From Bacteroidaceae bacterium (GTDB taxonomy: Bacteria > Bacteroidota > Bacteroidia > Bacteroidales > Bacteroidaceae), in NCBI GenBank assembly GCA_900770655.1, contig CAAGLA010000025.1, forward strand, positions 11,460 through 75,459: a stretch of DNA of 64,000 nt, given 5' to 3'. Shown here piece by piece: positions 8,847-17,423 of the stretch. Position numbers and translations under genes: made by a program. The notes beneath the pieces were generated by a model. That model ran no database searches and was not told the DNA's origin. It saw only the letters and a program-made list of their open reading frames with translations. Each line of letters starts with the position of its first letter. The first letter of the stretch is position 1.

Positions 8847-10189
8847 CGGTTAAAAGTGATTGCTTTGCCACGAACTCCGGGGGCTATCTCGCCACGGTTG
8901 TAGACTCTTTCGCCGTTTACCCAAGTCTGTTCAACACTCCAGTTGAATGTCTCGCCTTCGAATGGGCTCCAGCCGCATTTGCTCAAAATTTCCTCTTTGT
9001 TTACTGTATGTGGGTTTGCGGGGCGCAACAGCACAAAGTCGGCGAAGAACCCTTTTTGAATGAATCCGCGTTTGTTTATATTGTAGATTCTTGCCGGAGC
9101 GTGGCACATCTTCTCAACAAGAGTCTCTATTGTGAACACGCCTTCGTCTACAAGCCTTAGCATTGCGAGCAGCGAGAATTGTATGCTTGGCATTCCCGAT
9201 GCTGCGGTGAGTGCGCCGCCTGCCTTCTCTTCTATGCGGTGCGGTGCGTGGTCGGTGCCAATTATATCTATCTTGCCGCCGGCTACAGCCTTGCGCAGAG
9301 CCTCGCGGTCTTCGGCACTCTTTATGGCCGGGTTGCATTTTATTCTTGCTCCCAAACGGCTGTAGTCCTTGTCGCAGAAGGTTAGGTGCGCGGGGGTAAC
9401 TTCTGCTGTAATCTTCTTCTCCTGCAGCTCTTTGCCGCTCAATAGCTCCAGTTCGCGCCCGGTGCTTATATGCATTACATTTAGCTGCGTGCCGAACCTC
9501 TTTGCCAGCTCTACAGCGCTCTTGGTGCTTTGGTAACACGCCTCTGCGCTGCGTATCACAGGGTGATACTCCACGCCCGGGTTCTCACCAACCTCCTTTA
9601 CAATGTTCGCAGCGTTGCGTGTAATTATGTTGCTATCCTCGCAATGTACGGCAACAGGCATTTTCAGCCTTGCAGCCTCGGAAAAAATTTTTTCAAGCTC
9701 GGCAACCTTGTCTACAAGCATATTCCCGGTGCTGGAACCCATAAAGAGCTTTATTCCGCACACGCGTTTCCTGTTCAGTTTCTCAAAAGTCGCGACATTC
9801 TTGTTCGTTGCACCAAAGTAGAACGAATAGTTTATTGCGCTCTCTTTGGCGGCAATAGAGAACTTTTCCTTTAAGGCTTTCAGAGTTGTTGTCTGCGGCT
9901 TGGTGTTGGGCATCTCCATAAAAGATGTTACGCCGCCGGCTGCGGCTGCACGGCTCTCGCTGCTTATGGTCGCCTTTTCTGTAAGCCCCGGCTCGCGAAA
10001 GTGTACGTGGTCGTCTATTACTCCCGGTATAAGGTAGAGCCCTGTGCCTTCTACTATTTCGTCACATTCCGTGCGTGGCAGTTCGTTGCCTCGCAGAATC
10101 TCTGTTATTCTGCCGTTGTTGACAACTACCGAACCGCAGAACTGCTCGCCATTGTTCACGATGGTGGGGTTGCTTATAAGTATGCGCAT
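8843..10189 (-). CDS. pyrC: Dihydroorotase
   Basis: 448 residues, the size of class I dihydroorotases. The enzyme interconverts carbamoyl-aspartate and dihydroorotate in de novo pyrimidine synthesis. Metal-binding DHVHFREPG (His61, His63) follows the strand ending IPGVID; the family's substrate-binding asparagine lies in MEMPNTKPQT, and GTDHAPH supplies the late metal and catalytic residues. It is the first gene of its cluster, with a leader of about 95 bases that holds a strong inverted repeat. Confidence 0.95.
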   Translation of the reverse strand: MRILISNPTIVNNGEQFCGSVVVNNGRITEILRGNELPRTECDEIVEGTGLYLIPGVIDDHVHFREPGLTEKATISSESRAAAAGGVTSFMEMPNTKPQTTTLKALKEKFSIAAKESAINYSFYFGATNKNVATFEKLNRKRVCGIKLFMGSSTGNMLVDKVAELEKIFSEAARLKMPVAVHCEDSNIITRNAANIVKEVGENPGVEYHPVIRSAEACYQSTKSAVELAKRFGTQLNVMHISTGRELELLSGKELQEKKITAEVTPAHLTFCDKDYSRLGARIKCNPAIKSAEDREALRKAVAGGKIDIIGTDHAPHRIEEKAGGALTAASGMPSIQFSLLAMLRLVDEGVFTIETLVEKMCHAPARIYNINKRGFIQKGFFADFVLLRPANPHTVNKEEILSKCGWSPFEGETFNWSVEQTWVNGERVYNRGEIAPGVRGKAITFNR

Positions 10190-10237
10190 AATCCTTTTTC
10201 TTGTTTTTGGTGAGTTGCAAGTTTAATTCTTGTAATT

Positions 10238-10271
10238 TTTGAAGTGCAGTGAAAAATCCCTGCACTTCAAA
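10238..10271 (-). promoter_or_regulatory. Inverted repeat in the pyrC leader
   Basis: Perfect 11-base arms TTTGAAGTGCA and TGCACTTCAAA around a 12-base spacer, between the likely pyrC promoter and start codon. There is no T-run behind it on the minus strand, so it is not a plain terminator. It could be an operator or an RNA hairpin; which one is unknown. Confidence 0.5.
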
Positions 10272-10287
10272 TGAATTGTTCTTTTTG

Positions 10288-10295
10288 CGAAGATA
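10288..10295 (-). promoter_or_regulatory. pyrC promoter -7 element
   Basis: Minus-strand TATCTTCG matches the Bacteroidota -7 consensus TAnnTTYG. No good -33 TTTG is seen at the usual distance; the upstream side is the hairpin that ends the HIT gene. Confidence 0.5.
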
Positions 10296-10326
10296 TAAAA
10301 AAAGAGATTGCCGTTAAGCAATCTCT
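10296..10326 (-). terminator. Terminator of the greA-HIT unit
   Basis: Arms AGAGATTGC and GCAATCTCT (9 base pairs, six-base loop), followed on the minus strand by a T7 run. The stem overlaps the last codons of the HIT gene, whose stop is at 10314-10316. The pyrC -7 element starts immediately downstream. Confidence 0.8.
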
Positions 10327-10709
10327 CTGTTTATTTTCTCAGCAATTTCTTTGAACTCTTCGGCTGTGAGCTTCAGCTTGGGGTTTGTGAAGAGCATATC
10401 CTTTTCGCTTTGCATTGGTACAAGGTGTATATGTGCGTGAGGAACTTCCAGCCCCAGCACCGCTTGGCCTACCTTCACACAGGGGAAGGCGCGCTTAATG
10501 CCTTCGGCAACCTTTTTTGCAAAAACCTGCATTTCTCCAATCTCTTCGTCGGTGAGGTCGAAGAAGTAGTCCACTTCGCGTTTGGGAATAACAAGTGTGT
10601 GCCCTTTTGCAAGCGGGTTTATATCGAGGAATGCATAGAAACGGTCATTCTCGGCTACTTTGTAGCTTGGAATTTCGCCTGCGACTATTTTGCTGAATAT
10701 GGTAGCCAT
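10314..10709 (-). CDS. HIT family protein (histidine triad)
   Basis: 131 residues, typical of HINT-branch histidine-triad hydrolases. The active-site triad reads HAHIHLVPM near the C-terminus, and the N-terminal half has the family pattern FSKIVAGEIPSYKV and FLDINPLAKGHTLVIPK. These enzymes hydrolyse nucleoside phosphoramidates or related adenylates; the physiological substrate is not deducible here. It follows greA by 14 bases on the same strand and is probably co-transcribed with it. Confidence 0.9.
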   Translation of the reverse strand: MATIFSKIVAGEIPSYKVAENDRFYAFLDINPLAKGHTLVIPKREVDYFFDLTDEEIGEMQVFAKKVAEGIKRAFPCVKVGQAVLGLEVPHAHIHLVPMQSEKDMLFTNPKLKLTAEEFKEIAEKINREIA

Positions 10710-10723
10710 AGATATTGCTTTTT

Positions 10724-11185
10724 TTAGAACGAAATGCTTGTTATTTCCAAGTAGAGCTTTCCCTGTGGAACTGTAATTTCGGCAACATCGCCAACCTTCT
10801 TGCCAAGCAGGCCCTTTGCTATTGGGGTGTTGATGGAAATTTTTGCTTCACGAAGGTTTGCCTCGCTTTCGGGAACAATGGTGTATTGCATATTGGCACC
10901 GGTCTTGGTGTTCTTTAGGCCTACTTTGGTGAGCACCTGCACGGTGTCGGTGTTCAACTTGGTGGTATCTATTATTTTTGCATCTGCAATAACCAGCTTC
11001 AGTTCGTTTATTCTCATTTCGAGAAGGCCCTGAGCCTCTTTTGCTGCATCGTATTCGGCATTCTCCGACAAGTCGCCCTTGTCACGCGCTTCGGCAATCT
11101 GACGCACCACTTCGGGGCGCTTTGCTTCTAACTCTTTAAGGTCGGCCAACAATTTCTTGTAGCCTTCTTCCGACATATAACTCAT
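10724..11185 (-). CDS. greA: Transcription elongation factor GreA
   Basis: 153 residues, close to the usual 158. GreA enters the RNA polymerase secondary channel and stimulates cleavage of backtracked transcripts. The N-terminal coiled coil shows the tip acidic motif in ARDKGDLSENAEYDAAKEAQ; the C-terminal FKBP-like domain contains the family motif TVQVLTKVGLKN and ends in PIAKGLLGKKVGDVAEI. ATG 11185 (MSYMSEEGYKKL) is preferred to the internal Met because the family conserves these residues. The promoter upstream is unusually clear. Confidence 0.95.
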   Translation of the reverse strand: MSYMSEEGYKKLLADLKELEAKRPEVVRQIAEARDKGDLSENAEYDAAKEAQGLLEMRINELKLVIADAKIIDTTKLNTDTVQVLTKVGLKNTKTGANMQYTIVPESEANLREAKISINTPIAKGLLGKKVGDVAEITVPQGKLYLEITSISF

Positions 11186-11219
11186 ATTTTCAGTTTTTTG
11201 AAATCAGTAAAACAAAGGA

Positions 11220-11239
11220 TTCCAACACAAGTGCTGGAA
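11220..11239 (-). promoter_or_regulatory. Small hairpin in the greA leader
   Basis: TTCCA-a-CAC / GTG-c-TGGAA, a nine-step stem with one mismatch and a two-base loop, about 35 bases upstream of the greA start. No T-run follows. Its role is unknown. Confidence 0.35.
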
Positions 11240-11262
11240 CCCATTTTCCCTTCTATTTTCTG

Positions 11263-11294
11263 CAAAGATAGCCCCTTTTTAAATATAAACCAAA
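11263..11294 (-). promoter_or_regulatory. greA promoter (TTTG-N20-TATCTTTG)
   Basis: Minus strand: TTTG at 11294-11291, 20 bases, then TATCTTTG at 11270-11263. This matches the Bacteroidota primary-sigma consensus exactly. Confidence 0.75.
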
Positions 11295-11398
11295 TTAAAA
11301 AGGTGAATTTTTGTCTATTAATCTTTTTTATAAATTATCCTGCGTGCGTTCTATAATTTTATATAAAAACCGCCCGTTGCCCGTATTTTGACTTTGTG

Positions 11399-12580
11399 TC
11401 ATTCGTTGAGCAACTTCTCTATTTCGGCCTCAAGGTCTGTTATCTGGTTGTCGCGGAGTGTAATCTCGTTATCCTTGTTTATGAGGAAATATGTAGGCAG
11501 TTGCTGTATATTGTAGAGAACTGTGTTCGATGAACCTACTCCTTCGCCGTCGCGCACGCATACCCACGGCAGGTTGCTTGCCGACATCTGCCAGAAGTTC
11601 TCGCGTATATCGTACGATATCTGGTAAATCTCAAAACCGCGGTCTTTATATTTGTTATATAGTTCGCGTAACTGAATGTTGCGGCCGCCCATATTGGGGT
11701 CTTCGTACAGAGTGAAGTCGAGCATCACCACCTTGCCGGCCAAAGAGGATAGCTTAATGCTGTCGCCGTTCGCGCGTGGCAGGTTTATATCGAACAGCCC
11801 GGTAGTGGTTATGCTGCTCTCCTCAACCTCTATATTGCTTGTGTTTGCGGGGCGTGTAACTCTCATTCCCTCTTCGGCAATGGCTGCAAGGTGCTCGGTC
11901 CTTTTTGCTCCGGGAAACCTGTGCTGCAGGTTTGTGGCTACTGCAGCAAAACATTTGCTGTCTATTCTGTTGTTCATAGGGTTGAACAAAGGCTCGCCGT
12001 TCAATGTGAGTGTCAGAGCGTAATATGCGCTTGCCTTGTTGGGCGCTGCGGCAATATACTGGGTTATTATATTGTTCTTGAACTCACCTATGAGCGTGTA
12101 AATTTCGTTACGTGTCTTTATCACTGCCGGCGAGGGGTTCTTAAGCATTGTGTTCACTTGTGCCTCGAGTGCCCTTTGCAGTTCGTTCATCTCTTTTATG
12201 GCTGTAGACTCCGGGCTGCCCTCTACCGTGTATATGCTGTCAAAGCCTTCGGCATTGCTGTTTACTGTTATGGTTTCTGTTGTGTCGACCGATACAATAA
12301 TGAACTCATTGTCGAGCTCCAGCCTGTAGAAACTGTAACATTCGTTCTGTGGAACAACAAATTCGTAGTTGCCGTTATTGTCTATGGTCACGGAATCGAG
12401 CAGCGTGGTTTGCTTTATATCTATATTTGAGATTTTCAGTACCTTGCCGTCGGCATTTGCTATGATGCCTTTAATGGTAAACGAAGGCCCTGCAGGTGTG
12501 GTGTCGTTGCAAGCTGTAAAGAGAATGGCTGCTGTTGCTGCAATGGCAAACAGTGTTGTCTTGAATTTCTTTATGTTCAT
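11399..12580 (-). CDS. DUF4369 plus thioredoxin-fold lipoprotein lacking the redox CxxC
   Basis: 393 residues. The signal peptide ends in lipobox LFTAC (Cys24). An N-terminal beta-rich DUF4369 domain (FTIKGIIANADGKVLKIS and following, residues about 33-120) is followed by a helical linker and a C-terminal AhpC/TSA or TlpA-like domain (LPRANGDSIKLSSLAGKVVMLDF, about 270-393). The cis-proline loop QLPTYFLI is kept, but the stretch that should read WxxWCxPC is TLYEDPNMGG, with no cysteines. Family members are envelope disulfide reductases; this one should be unable to do thiol exchange and may have a binding or structural role. It appears monocistronic. Confidence 0.85.
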   Translation of the reverse strand: MNIKKFKTTLFAIAATAAILFTACNDTTPAGPSFTIKGIIANADGKVLKISNIDIKQTTLLDSVTIDNNGNYEFVVPQNECYSFYRLELDNEFIIVSVDTTETITVNSNAEGFDSIYTVEGSPESTAIKEMNELQRALEAQVNTMLKNPSPAVIKTRNEIYTLIGEFKNNIITQYIAAAPNKASAYYALTLTLNGEPLFNPMNNRIDSKCFAAVATNLQHRFPGAKRTEHLAAIAEEGMRVTRPANTSNIEVEESSITTTGLFDINLPRANGDSIKLSSLAGKVVMLDFTLYEDPNMGGRNIQLRELYNKYKDRGFEIYQISYDIRENFWQMSASNLPWVCVRDGEGVGSSNTVLYNIQQLPTYFLINKDNEITLRDNQITDLEAEIEKLLNE

Positions 12581-12612
12581 TTTTTATTCTTCTTTTTGTG
12601 CATTTCAAGGCA

Positions 12613-12620
12613 CAAAGATA
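12613..12620 (-). promoter_or_regulatory. -7 element for the DUF4369/thioredoxin lipoprotein
   Basis: Minus-strand TATCTTTG about 33 bases upstream of the ATG at 12580. Only a weak TTTG (spacing 16) is seen upstream. Confidence 0.5.
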
Positions 12621-12726
12621 GTGCAAGCGAATGAAACAAAAATGAAAAAAACGATGTTTTCCTGCGCGAATCTTCTATTTTAGTGTTTTTTTTTACCCAA
12701 AGGTAGTTAAAATGTGGAAAATTGTC

Positions 12727-12734
12727 TATCTTTG
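12727..12734 (+). promoter_or_regulatory. pnp promoter -7 element
   Basis: TATCTTTG followed by GCGAG, about 40 bases before the pnp ATG. The -33 side is poor. Confidence 0.55.
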
Positions 12735-12773
12735 CGAGAATTACAATAAAAAATTAGTTTAAAAGATAAAAAG

Positions 12774-14945
12774 ATGAATGTTGTTACAAAAAATGTGGCC
12801 TTGCCCGATGGTCGTGTAATTACCATTGAGACAGGTAAGCTTGCAAAGCAGGCCGACGGAGCAGTTATGCTGCGTTTGGGCAATACTATGTTGTTGGCCA
12901 CAGTCTGTGCAGCGAAGGACGCTGTACCGGGCACCGATTTTATGCCTCTTCAGGTAGAGTACAAAGAGAAATATGCGGCATTCGGCCGTTTCCCCGGTGG
13001 TTTTACAAAACGCGAAGGCAAGGCTTCGGATTACGAAATTCTTACTTGCCGTTTGGTAGACCGCGCTCTTCGTCCTCTATTCCCCGATAACTATCACGCT
13101 GAGGTTTACGTAAACATTGTACTATTCTCGGCCGACGGCGTAGATATGCCCGACGCTCTTGCCGGTCTTGCAGCATCGGCAGCCCTCGCTGTTTCCGATA
13201 TTCCTTTCGGCGGCCCTATCTCAGAGGTGCGCGTTGCACGCATAAATGGCGAGTTTGTGGTAAACCCCACATTTGCTCAGCTCGAAGAGGCCGATATGGA
13301 CATTATGGTTGCCGCTACATACGACAATATAATGATGGTCGAGGGTGAAATGAAGGAGGTTTCGGAAAGCGACCTGCTCGAAGCTATGAAGGTTGCACAC
13401 GACGCCATTAAGGTTCATTGCAAGGCTCAAATGGAGCTTATGGAAGAGGTCGGTTCAACCGTTAAGCGCGAGTATTGCCACGAGGTTAACGACGAGGAAC
13501 TCCGTGCGAAGGTTCACGAGGCCTGCTATGCAAAGGCATACGCTGTTGCTGCGAGCGGCAATAACGACAAGCACGGTCGCGGCGAGGCTTTTGAGGCTAT
13601 CAAGGAGGAATTCAAGGCTCAGTTTACCGAAGAGGAACTCGAAGAGAAAGGCGCACTCATCGACCGCTACTATCACGATGTTGAGAAAGAGGCAATGCGC
13701 CGTTGTATCCTCGACGAGGGCAAGCGTCTCGACGGTCGCAAGACAACAGAGATTCGTCCCATCTGGTGCGAAGCCGGTTATCTTCCCGGCCCTCACGGTT
13801 CTGCAGTCTTTACACGCGGTGAAACACAGTCTTTGACAACCGTTACTCTTGGAACAAAGCGCGATGAAAAGATTATAGACGATGTTATGAATCAGGGAAC
13901 AGAGCGTTTCTTGCTTCACTACAACTTCCCTCCATTCTCTACAGGCGAGGCTCGCCCCCAGCGTGGCGTAGGCCGTCGTGAGATAGGTCACGGTAACCTC
14001 GCTTGCCGTGCGCTCAAGAATATGATACCCGCCGATTATCCATACTGCGTGCGCGTAGTTTCCGATATTCTCGAATCAAACGGCTCTTCTTCAATGGCAA
14101 CAGTGTGTGCCGGTACTCTTGCTCTTATGGACGCAGGTGTGAAGATAAAGAAGCCGGTATCGGGTATTGCAATGGGTCTTATAAAGAACGCCGGCGAAGA
14201 GAAATATGCAGTGCTCAGCGATATTCTTGGAGATGAGGACCACTTGGGCGATATGGACTTCAAGGTTACAGGTACTGTAGACGGTATTACTGCAACGCAG
14301 ATGGATATCAAGGTCGACGGTCTTTCATACGAGATACTCGAAAAGGCGCTCAATCAGGCGCGCGAGGGCCGTATGCACATCTTGGGCAAAATTACAGAGT
14401 GCATTGCCGAGCCGCGTGCAGAACTCAAGCCACACGCTCCACGCATTGAGACAATGCGCATACCTAAGGAGTTCATCGGTGCTGTAATAGGCCCCGGTGG
14501 CAAGATAATTCAGGGAATGCAGGAAGAGACCGGCGCAACAATCTCTATAGAAGAGATAGAAGGCGAGGGTATAATAGAGATTGCTGCAAACAACGGCAAG
14601 GCTATTGAGGATGCAATGGCAAAAATCAAGGCTATTGTCGCTATACCCGAAGCCGGTGAGGTTTACGAAGGTACTGTGCGCAGTGTAATGCCTTACGGTG
14701 CATTCGTTGAGTTTATGCCCGGCAAGGATGGTTTGCTTCACATCTCTGAAATAGACTGGAAACGTTTCGAGACAATGGAAGAGACCGGTATCAACGAGGG
14801 CGACAAGTTGCAGGTTAAGCTTGTTGAAATAGACCCCAAGACCGGCAAGTTCAAACTCTCTCGCAAGGTGCTTCTTGAAAAGCCCGAAGGCTATGAGGAG
14901 CGCGAGCGTCGTCCACGCCGTGAGCGTCGCCCCGAACAGCGATAA
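12774..14945 (+). CDS. pnp: Polynucleotide phosphorylase
   Basis: 723 residues, full length. PNPase degrades RNA 3' to 5' using phosphate. The order is complete: first RNase PH-like domain with [19 protein letters not shown]; the alpha-helical linker; second RNase PH domain with [14 protein letters not shown] and a [13 protein letters not shown] metal site; a KH domain ([20 protein letters not shown], about 565-625); an S1 domain ([20 protein letters not shown], about 630-700); and a short basic tail rich in ERRPRRE. It is flanked by its own promoter and a strong terminator, so it is probably monocistronic. Confidence 0.98.
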   Translation: MNVVTKNVALPDGRVITIETGKLAKQADGAVMLRLGNTMLLATVCAAKDAVPGTDFMPLQVEYKEKYAAFGRFPGGFTKREGKASDYEILTCRLVDRALRPLFPDNYHAEVYVNIVLFSADGVDMPDALAGLAASAALAVSDIPFGGPISEVRVARINGEFVVNPTFAQLEEADMDIMVAATYDNIMMVEGEMKEVSESDLLEAMKVAHDAIKVHCKAQMELMEEVGSTVKREYCHEVNDEELRAKVHEACYAKAYAVAASGNNDKHGRGEAFEAIKEEFKAQFTEEELEEKGALIDRYYHDVEKEAMRRCILDEGKRLDGRKTTEIRPIWCEAGYLPGPHGSAVFTRGETQSLTTVTLGTKRDEKIIDDVMNQGTERFLLHYNFPPFSTGEARPQRGVGRREIGHGNLACRALKNMIPADYPYCVRVVSDILESNGSSSMATVCAGTLALMDAGVKIKKPVSGIAMGLIKNAGEEKYAVLSDILGDEDHLGDMDFKVTGTVDGITATQMDIKVDGLSYEILEKALNQAREGRMHILGKITECIAEPRAELKPHAPRIETMRIPKEFIGAVIGPGGKIIQGMQEETGATISIEEIEGEGIIEIAANNGKAIEDAMAKIKAIVAIPEAGEVYEGTVRSVMPYGAFVEFMPGKDGLLHISEIDWKRFETMEETGINEGDKLQVKLVEIDPKTGKFKLSRKVLLEKPEGYEERERRPRRERRPEQR

Positions 14946-14950
14946 ATGAC

Positions 14951-14990
14951 AAAAATAACAACGTTGTGTACAGCGTTGTTATTTTTTTGT
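14951..14990 (+). terminator. pnp intrinsic terminator
   Basis: Arms AAATAACAACG and CGTTGTTATTT around a ten-base loop, running directly into T7. Confidence 0.85.
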
Positions 14991-15031
14991 TAAAAAAAGA
15001 GCTGCGGGGAATATTATATTTATGTTTTTTA

Positions 15032-15039
15032 TATCTTCG
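15032..15039 (+). promoter_or_regulatory. ddh promoter -7 element
   Basis: TATCTTCG 22 bases before the ATG at 15062. A -33 TTTG is not evident. Confidence 0.5.
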
Positions 15040-15061
15040 CGTTACATTAATCATAACTGGT

Positions 15062-15961
15062 ATGAAAAAGATTAGAGCGGCCATCGTAGGTTATGGCAAT
15101 ATAGGCAAGTATGCGCTTCAGGCATTGAATGTTGCACCCGATTTTGAGGTAGCCGGCATAGTGCGCCGTTCGGGTGCCGAAAATATGCCGTCAGAACTTG
15201 TAGGGTATAATGTAGTAAAGGATATACGCGAACTTGGCGATGTAGATGTTGCTATTCTGGCAACTCCCACCCGCAGTGTAGAAAGATATGCAAAGGATAT
15301 TCTTGCTCTGGGTATAAATACAGTAGACAGTTTCGACATACATTCAAAGATACTCGACCTTCGCCGTTCGCTAGGCGAGAGTGCCGAAGCCGGCAATGCC
15401 GTTTCAATAATATCGGCAGGCTGGGACCCGGGAAGCGATTCTGTTGTGCGCACACTCCTCGAAGCTATTGCCCCTAAAGGTATAACATATACAAACTTCG
15501 GTCCCGGAATGAGTATGGGTCATACTGTAGCTGTAAAGGCTATAGAGGGTGTCAAGGCCGCCCTCTCAATGACAATACCTGTGGGCACAGGTATTCATCG
15601 CCGTATGGTATACATTGAGGTGGAAGAGGGTTACGACTTTGGTCAGGTAGCTGCGGCAATAAAGGCCGACCCTTATTTCGTAAACGACGAGACACACGTT
15701 CTGCAGGTACCTTGTGTAGACAATCTGCTCGATATGGGTCACGGAGTGAACCTGACACGCAAGGGAGTCTCAGGCGTTACACAGAACCAGCTCTTTGAAT
15801 TCAATATGAAGATAAACAACCCTGCACTCACTGCGCAGGTTCTTGTTTGCTGCGCGCGAGCTACAATGCGTCTGCAGCCGGGTTGTTATACAATGATTGA
15901 AATACCTTTGGTCGACCTCCTTTACGGCGACCGTGAACAGCATATTGCGCATTTGGTTTAA
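15062..15961 (+). CDS. ddh: meso-Diaminopimelate D-dehydrogenase
   Basis: 299 residues from ATG 15062 (MKKIRAAIVGYGNIGKYAL). Although the frame is open further left, that stretch runs through the pnp terminator and the promoter, so it is excluded. The enzyme makes meso-DAP from tetrahydrodipicolinate and ammonia with NADPH in one step, supplying lysine and peptidoglycan. An N-terminal Rossmann fold (VGYGNIG) is followed by the family motifs VDSFDIHSKI, ISAGWDPGSDSV and NFGPGMSMGHTVAVKA, which line the DAP-binding cleft. It stands alone. Confidence 0.93.
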   Translation: MKKIRAAIVGYGNIGKYALQALNVAPDFEVAGIVRRSGAENMPSELVGYNVVKDIRELGDVDVAILATPTRSVERYAKDILALGINTVDSFDIHSKILDLRRSLGESAEAGNAVSIISAGWDPGSDSVVRTLLEAIAPKGITYTNFGPGMSMGHTVAVKAIEGVKAALSMTIPVGTGIHRRMVYIEVEEGYDFGQVAAAIKADPYFVNDETHVLQVPCVDNLLDMGHGVNLTRKGVSGVTQNQLFEFNMKINNPALTAQVLVCCARATMRLQPGCYTMIEIPLVDLLYGDREQHIAHLV

Positions 15962-16032
15962 AGGATTACCTTAAAGAACTTTAAAAGAGGAAATGGATAG
16001 CTCTCTATGCTGTCTGTTTCTTCTTTTTTTAG

Positions 16033-16040
16033 TATCTTCG
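16033..16040 (+). promoter_or_regulatory. Promoter -7 element for the NSS transporter
   Basis: TATCTTCG 23 bases before ATG 16064. Its position inside the longer open frame argues against the upstream ATG at 16007 as the start. Confidence 0.5.
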
Positions 16041-16063
16041 CAGCTCCAAAAAAAGAATCTGCT

Positions 16064-17377
16064 ATGAGTGAACAACCCAGAGCCTCGTTCGGAGGCAAAT
16101 TAAGTGTTATATTGGTAGCTGCGGGCAGTGCTATTGGGCTTGGTGCCTTGTGGCGTTTCCCTTACATCGCAGGAGAAAACGGCGGAGCTGCTTTTCTTCT
16201 GGTTTTCCTGCTCAGCGTGCTGGCGGTGGGAATACCGGCAATGCTTGCCGAATTTGCCGTAGGGCGCCGTACACGCAAGAATGCCGTAGGCGCGTTCCGC
16301 ACGTTGTCGCGCCGCTGGAGCTGGCTTGGTTATAGCGGGGTGATTGGGGCACTGCTCATATCGGGTTACTACTATCTTATAGCGGGCTGGTCGCTTGAAT
16401 ATTTCGTAAACTCGGTAACAGCCAGTATGTACGAGAGTACCGAAACCTTTACCCGGCAGTTCGAATCTTTCAGGCTCTCTTGGAGGCCTATGATGTACTG
16501 TGCACTATTTATATTAATGACCCACTTCATTGTTTCGCGCGGAGTAGAGAAGGGCATAGAGCGTGCATCAAAAATTATGATGCCTGTGCTTTTTATAATA
16601 CTTGTCATAATGGCTGTACGCGTGGCATTTATGCCCGGCGCGGCTGAAGGGTACCGTTTCTTCCTCTCTTGCGACTTTGAAAAGGCTTTCAGTGCCGATA
16701 CCATAATGATGGCTATGGGGCAGGCTTTCTTCTCTTTGTCGGTAGGTATGGGCTGTATGGTTACATACGCTTCTTATTTCAAAGACAACAACAATTTGCT
16801 GGCAACGTCGTTCAATGTCTCAATTCTGACAATACTTGTCTCTGTACTTGCCGGGCTTGTGATATTTCCGGCTGTCTTCAGCGTTTCCGGCGTAGAACCT
16901 ACTGCGGGTCCGTCGCTTGTCTTTGTAATATTGCCCGAGATTTTTAAAGGTATGCCGTTGGCGGCACTGTGGTCGTCTATATTCTTTCTATTGGTTATAT
17001 TGGCATCGCTCACCTCTACAATATCGTTTCACGAAGTGCTGACAGCCTATTTTTCCGAAGAGTTCAAGATGTCGCGCAAGGCGGCTGCAACCACAACTAC
17101 TGTTGTTTCCATATTGCTGAGTGCACTCACATTCAGTTCGCTCTTCGGCATAGACTTTTCCGATGTATTTGACAAGGTAACGGCAAATGTGCTTATGCCG
17201 CTTGGAGCAATGTTTACCTGTATTTTTGTAGTGTGGTTTATGAAGGATAAATTTATGTACGACGAGATAACGAACTTCGGTACCAAGAATATCTTTTATG
17301 CCAAGCTCTTTGTCTTTATGTTACGCTTTGTAACTCCGCTTCTCATATTCTACATATTTATAAAGAACCTGCTATAA
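16064..17377 (+). CDS. Sodium-dependent transporter, NSS (SNF) family
   Basis: 437 residues from ATG 16064 (MSEQPRASFGGKLSVIL). The first membrane helix carries the Na+/substrate signature GSAIGLGALWRFPYIAGENG, followed by about eleven hydrophobic helices as in bacterial LeuT/MhsT-like amino-acid symporters. The second helix ends in the expected short loop EFAVGRRTRKN. The substrate is probably an amino acid but cannot be read from sequence. It ends inside a long palindromic terminator shared with the convergent murF-alr gene. Confidence 0.92.
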   Translation: MSEQPRASFGGKLSVILVAAGSAIGLGALWRFPYIAGENGGAAFLLVFLLSVLAVGIPAMLAEFAVGRRTRKNAVGAFRTLSRRWSWLGYSGVIGALLISGYYYLIAGWSLEYFVNSVTASMYESTETFTRQFESFRLSWRPMMYCALFILMTHFIVSRGVEKGIERASKIMMPVLFIILVIMAVRVAFMPGAAEGYRFFLSCDFEKAFSADTIMMAMGQAFFSLSVGMGCMVTYASYFKDNNNLLATSFNVSILTILVSVLAGLVIFPAVFSVSGVEPTAGPSLVFVILPEIFKGMPLAALWSSIFFLLVILASLTSTISFHEVLTAYFSEEFKMSRKAAATTTTVVSILLSALTFSSLFGIDFSDVFDKVTANVLMPLGAMFTCIFVVWFMKDKFMYDEITNFGTKNIFYAKLFVFMLRFVTPLLIFYIFIKNLL

Positions 17378-17416
17378 TACAAAAAGCCACGAATTCGTGG
17401 CTTTTTGTATTATAGC
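17371..17416. terminator. 46-base perfect palindromic bidirectional terminator
   Basis: The left half GCTATAATACAAAAAGCCAC plus GAA is the exact reverse complement of the right half, centred on GAATTC. The A5/T5 runs lie inside the arms, so a T-run follows the GC-rich stem on either strand. It includes the NSS transporter stop codon. Confidence 0.88.
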
Positions 17417-17423
17417 AGTATTT

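Noticed and set aside
14966..15061. Extension of ddh upstream of ATG 15062
   Set aside because: It starts at GTG inside the pnp terminator and crosses the -7 element; the Rossmann fold begins properly at 15062.
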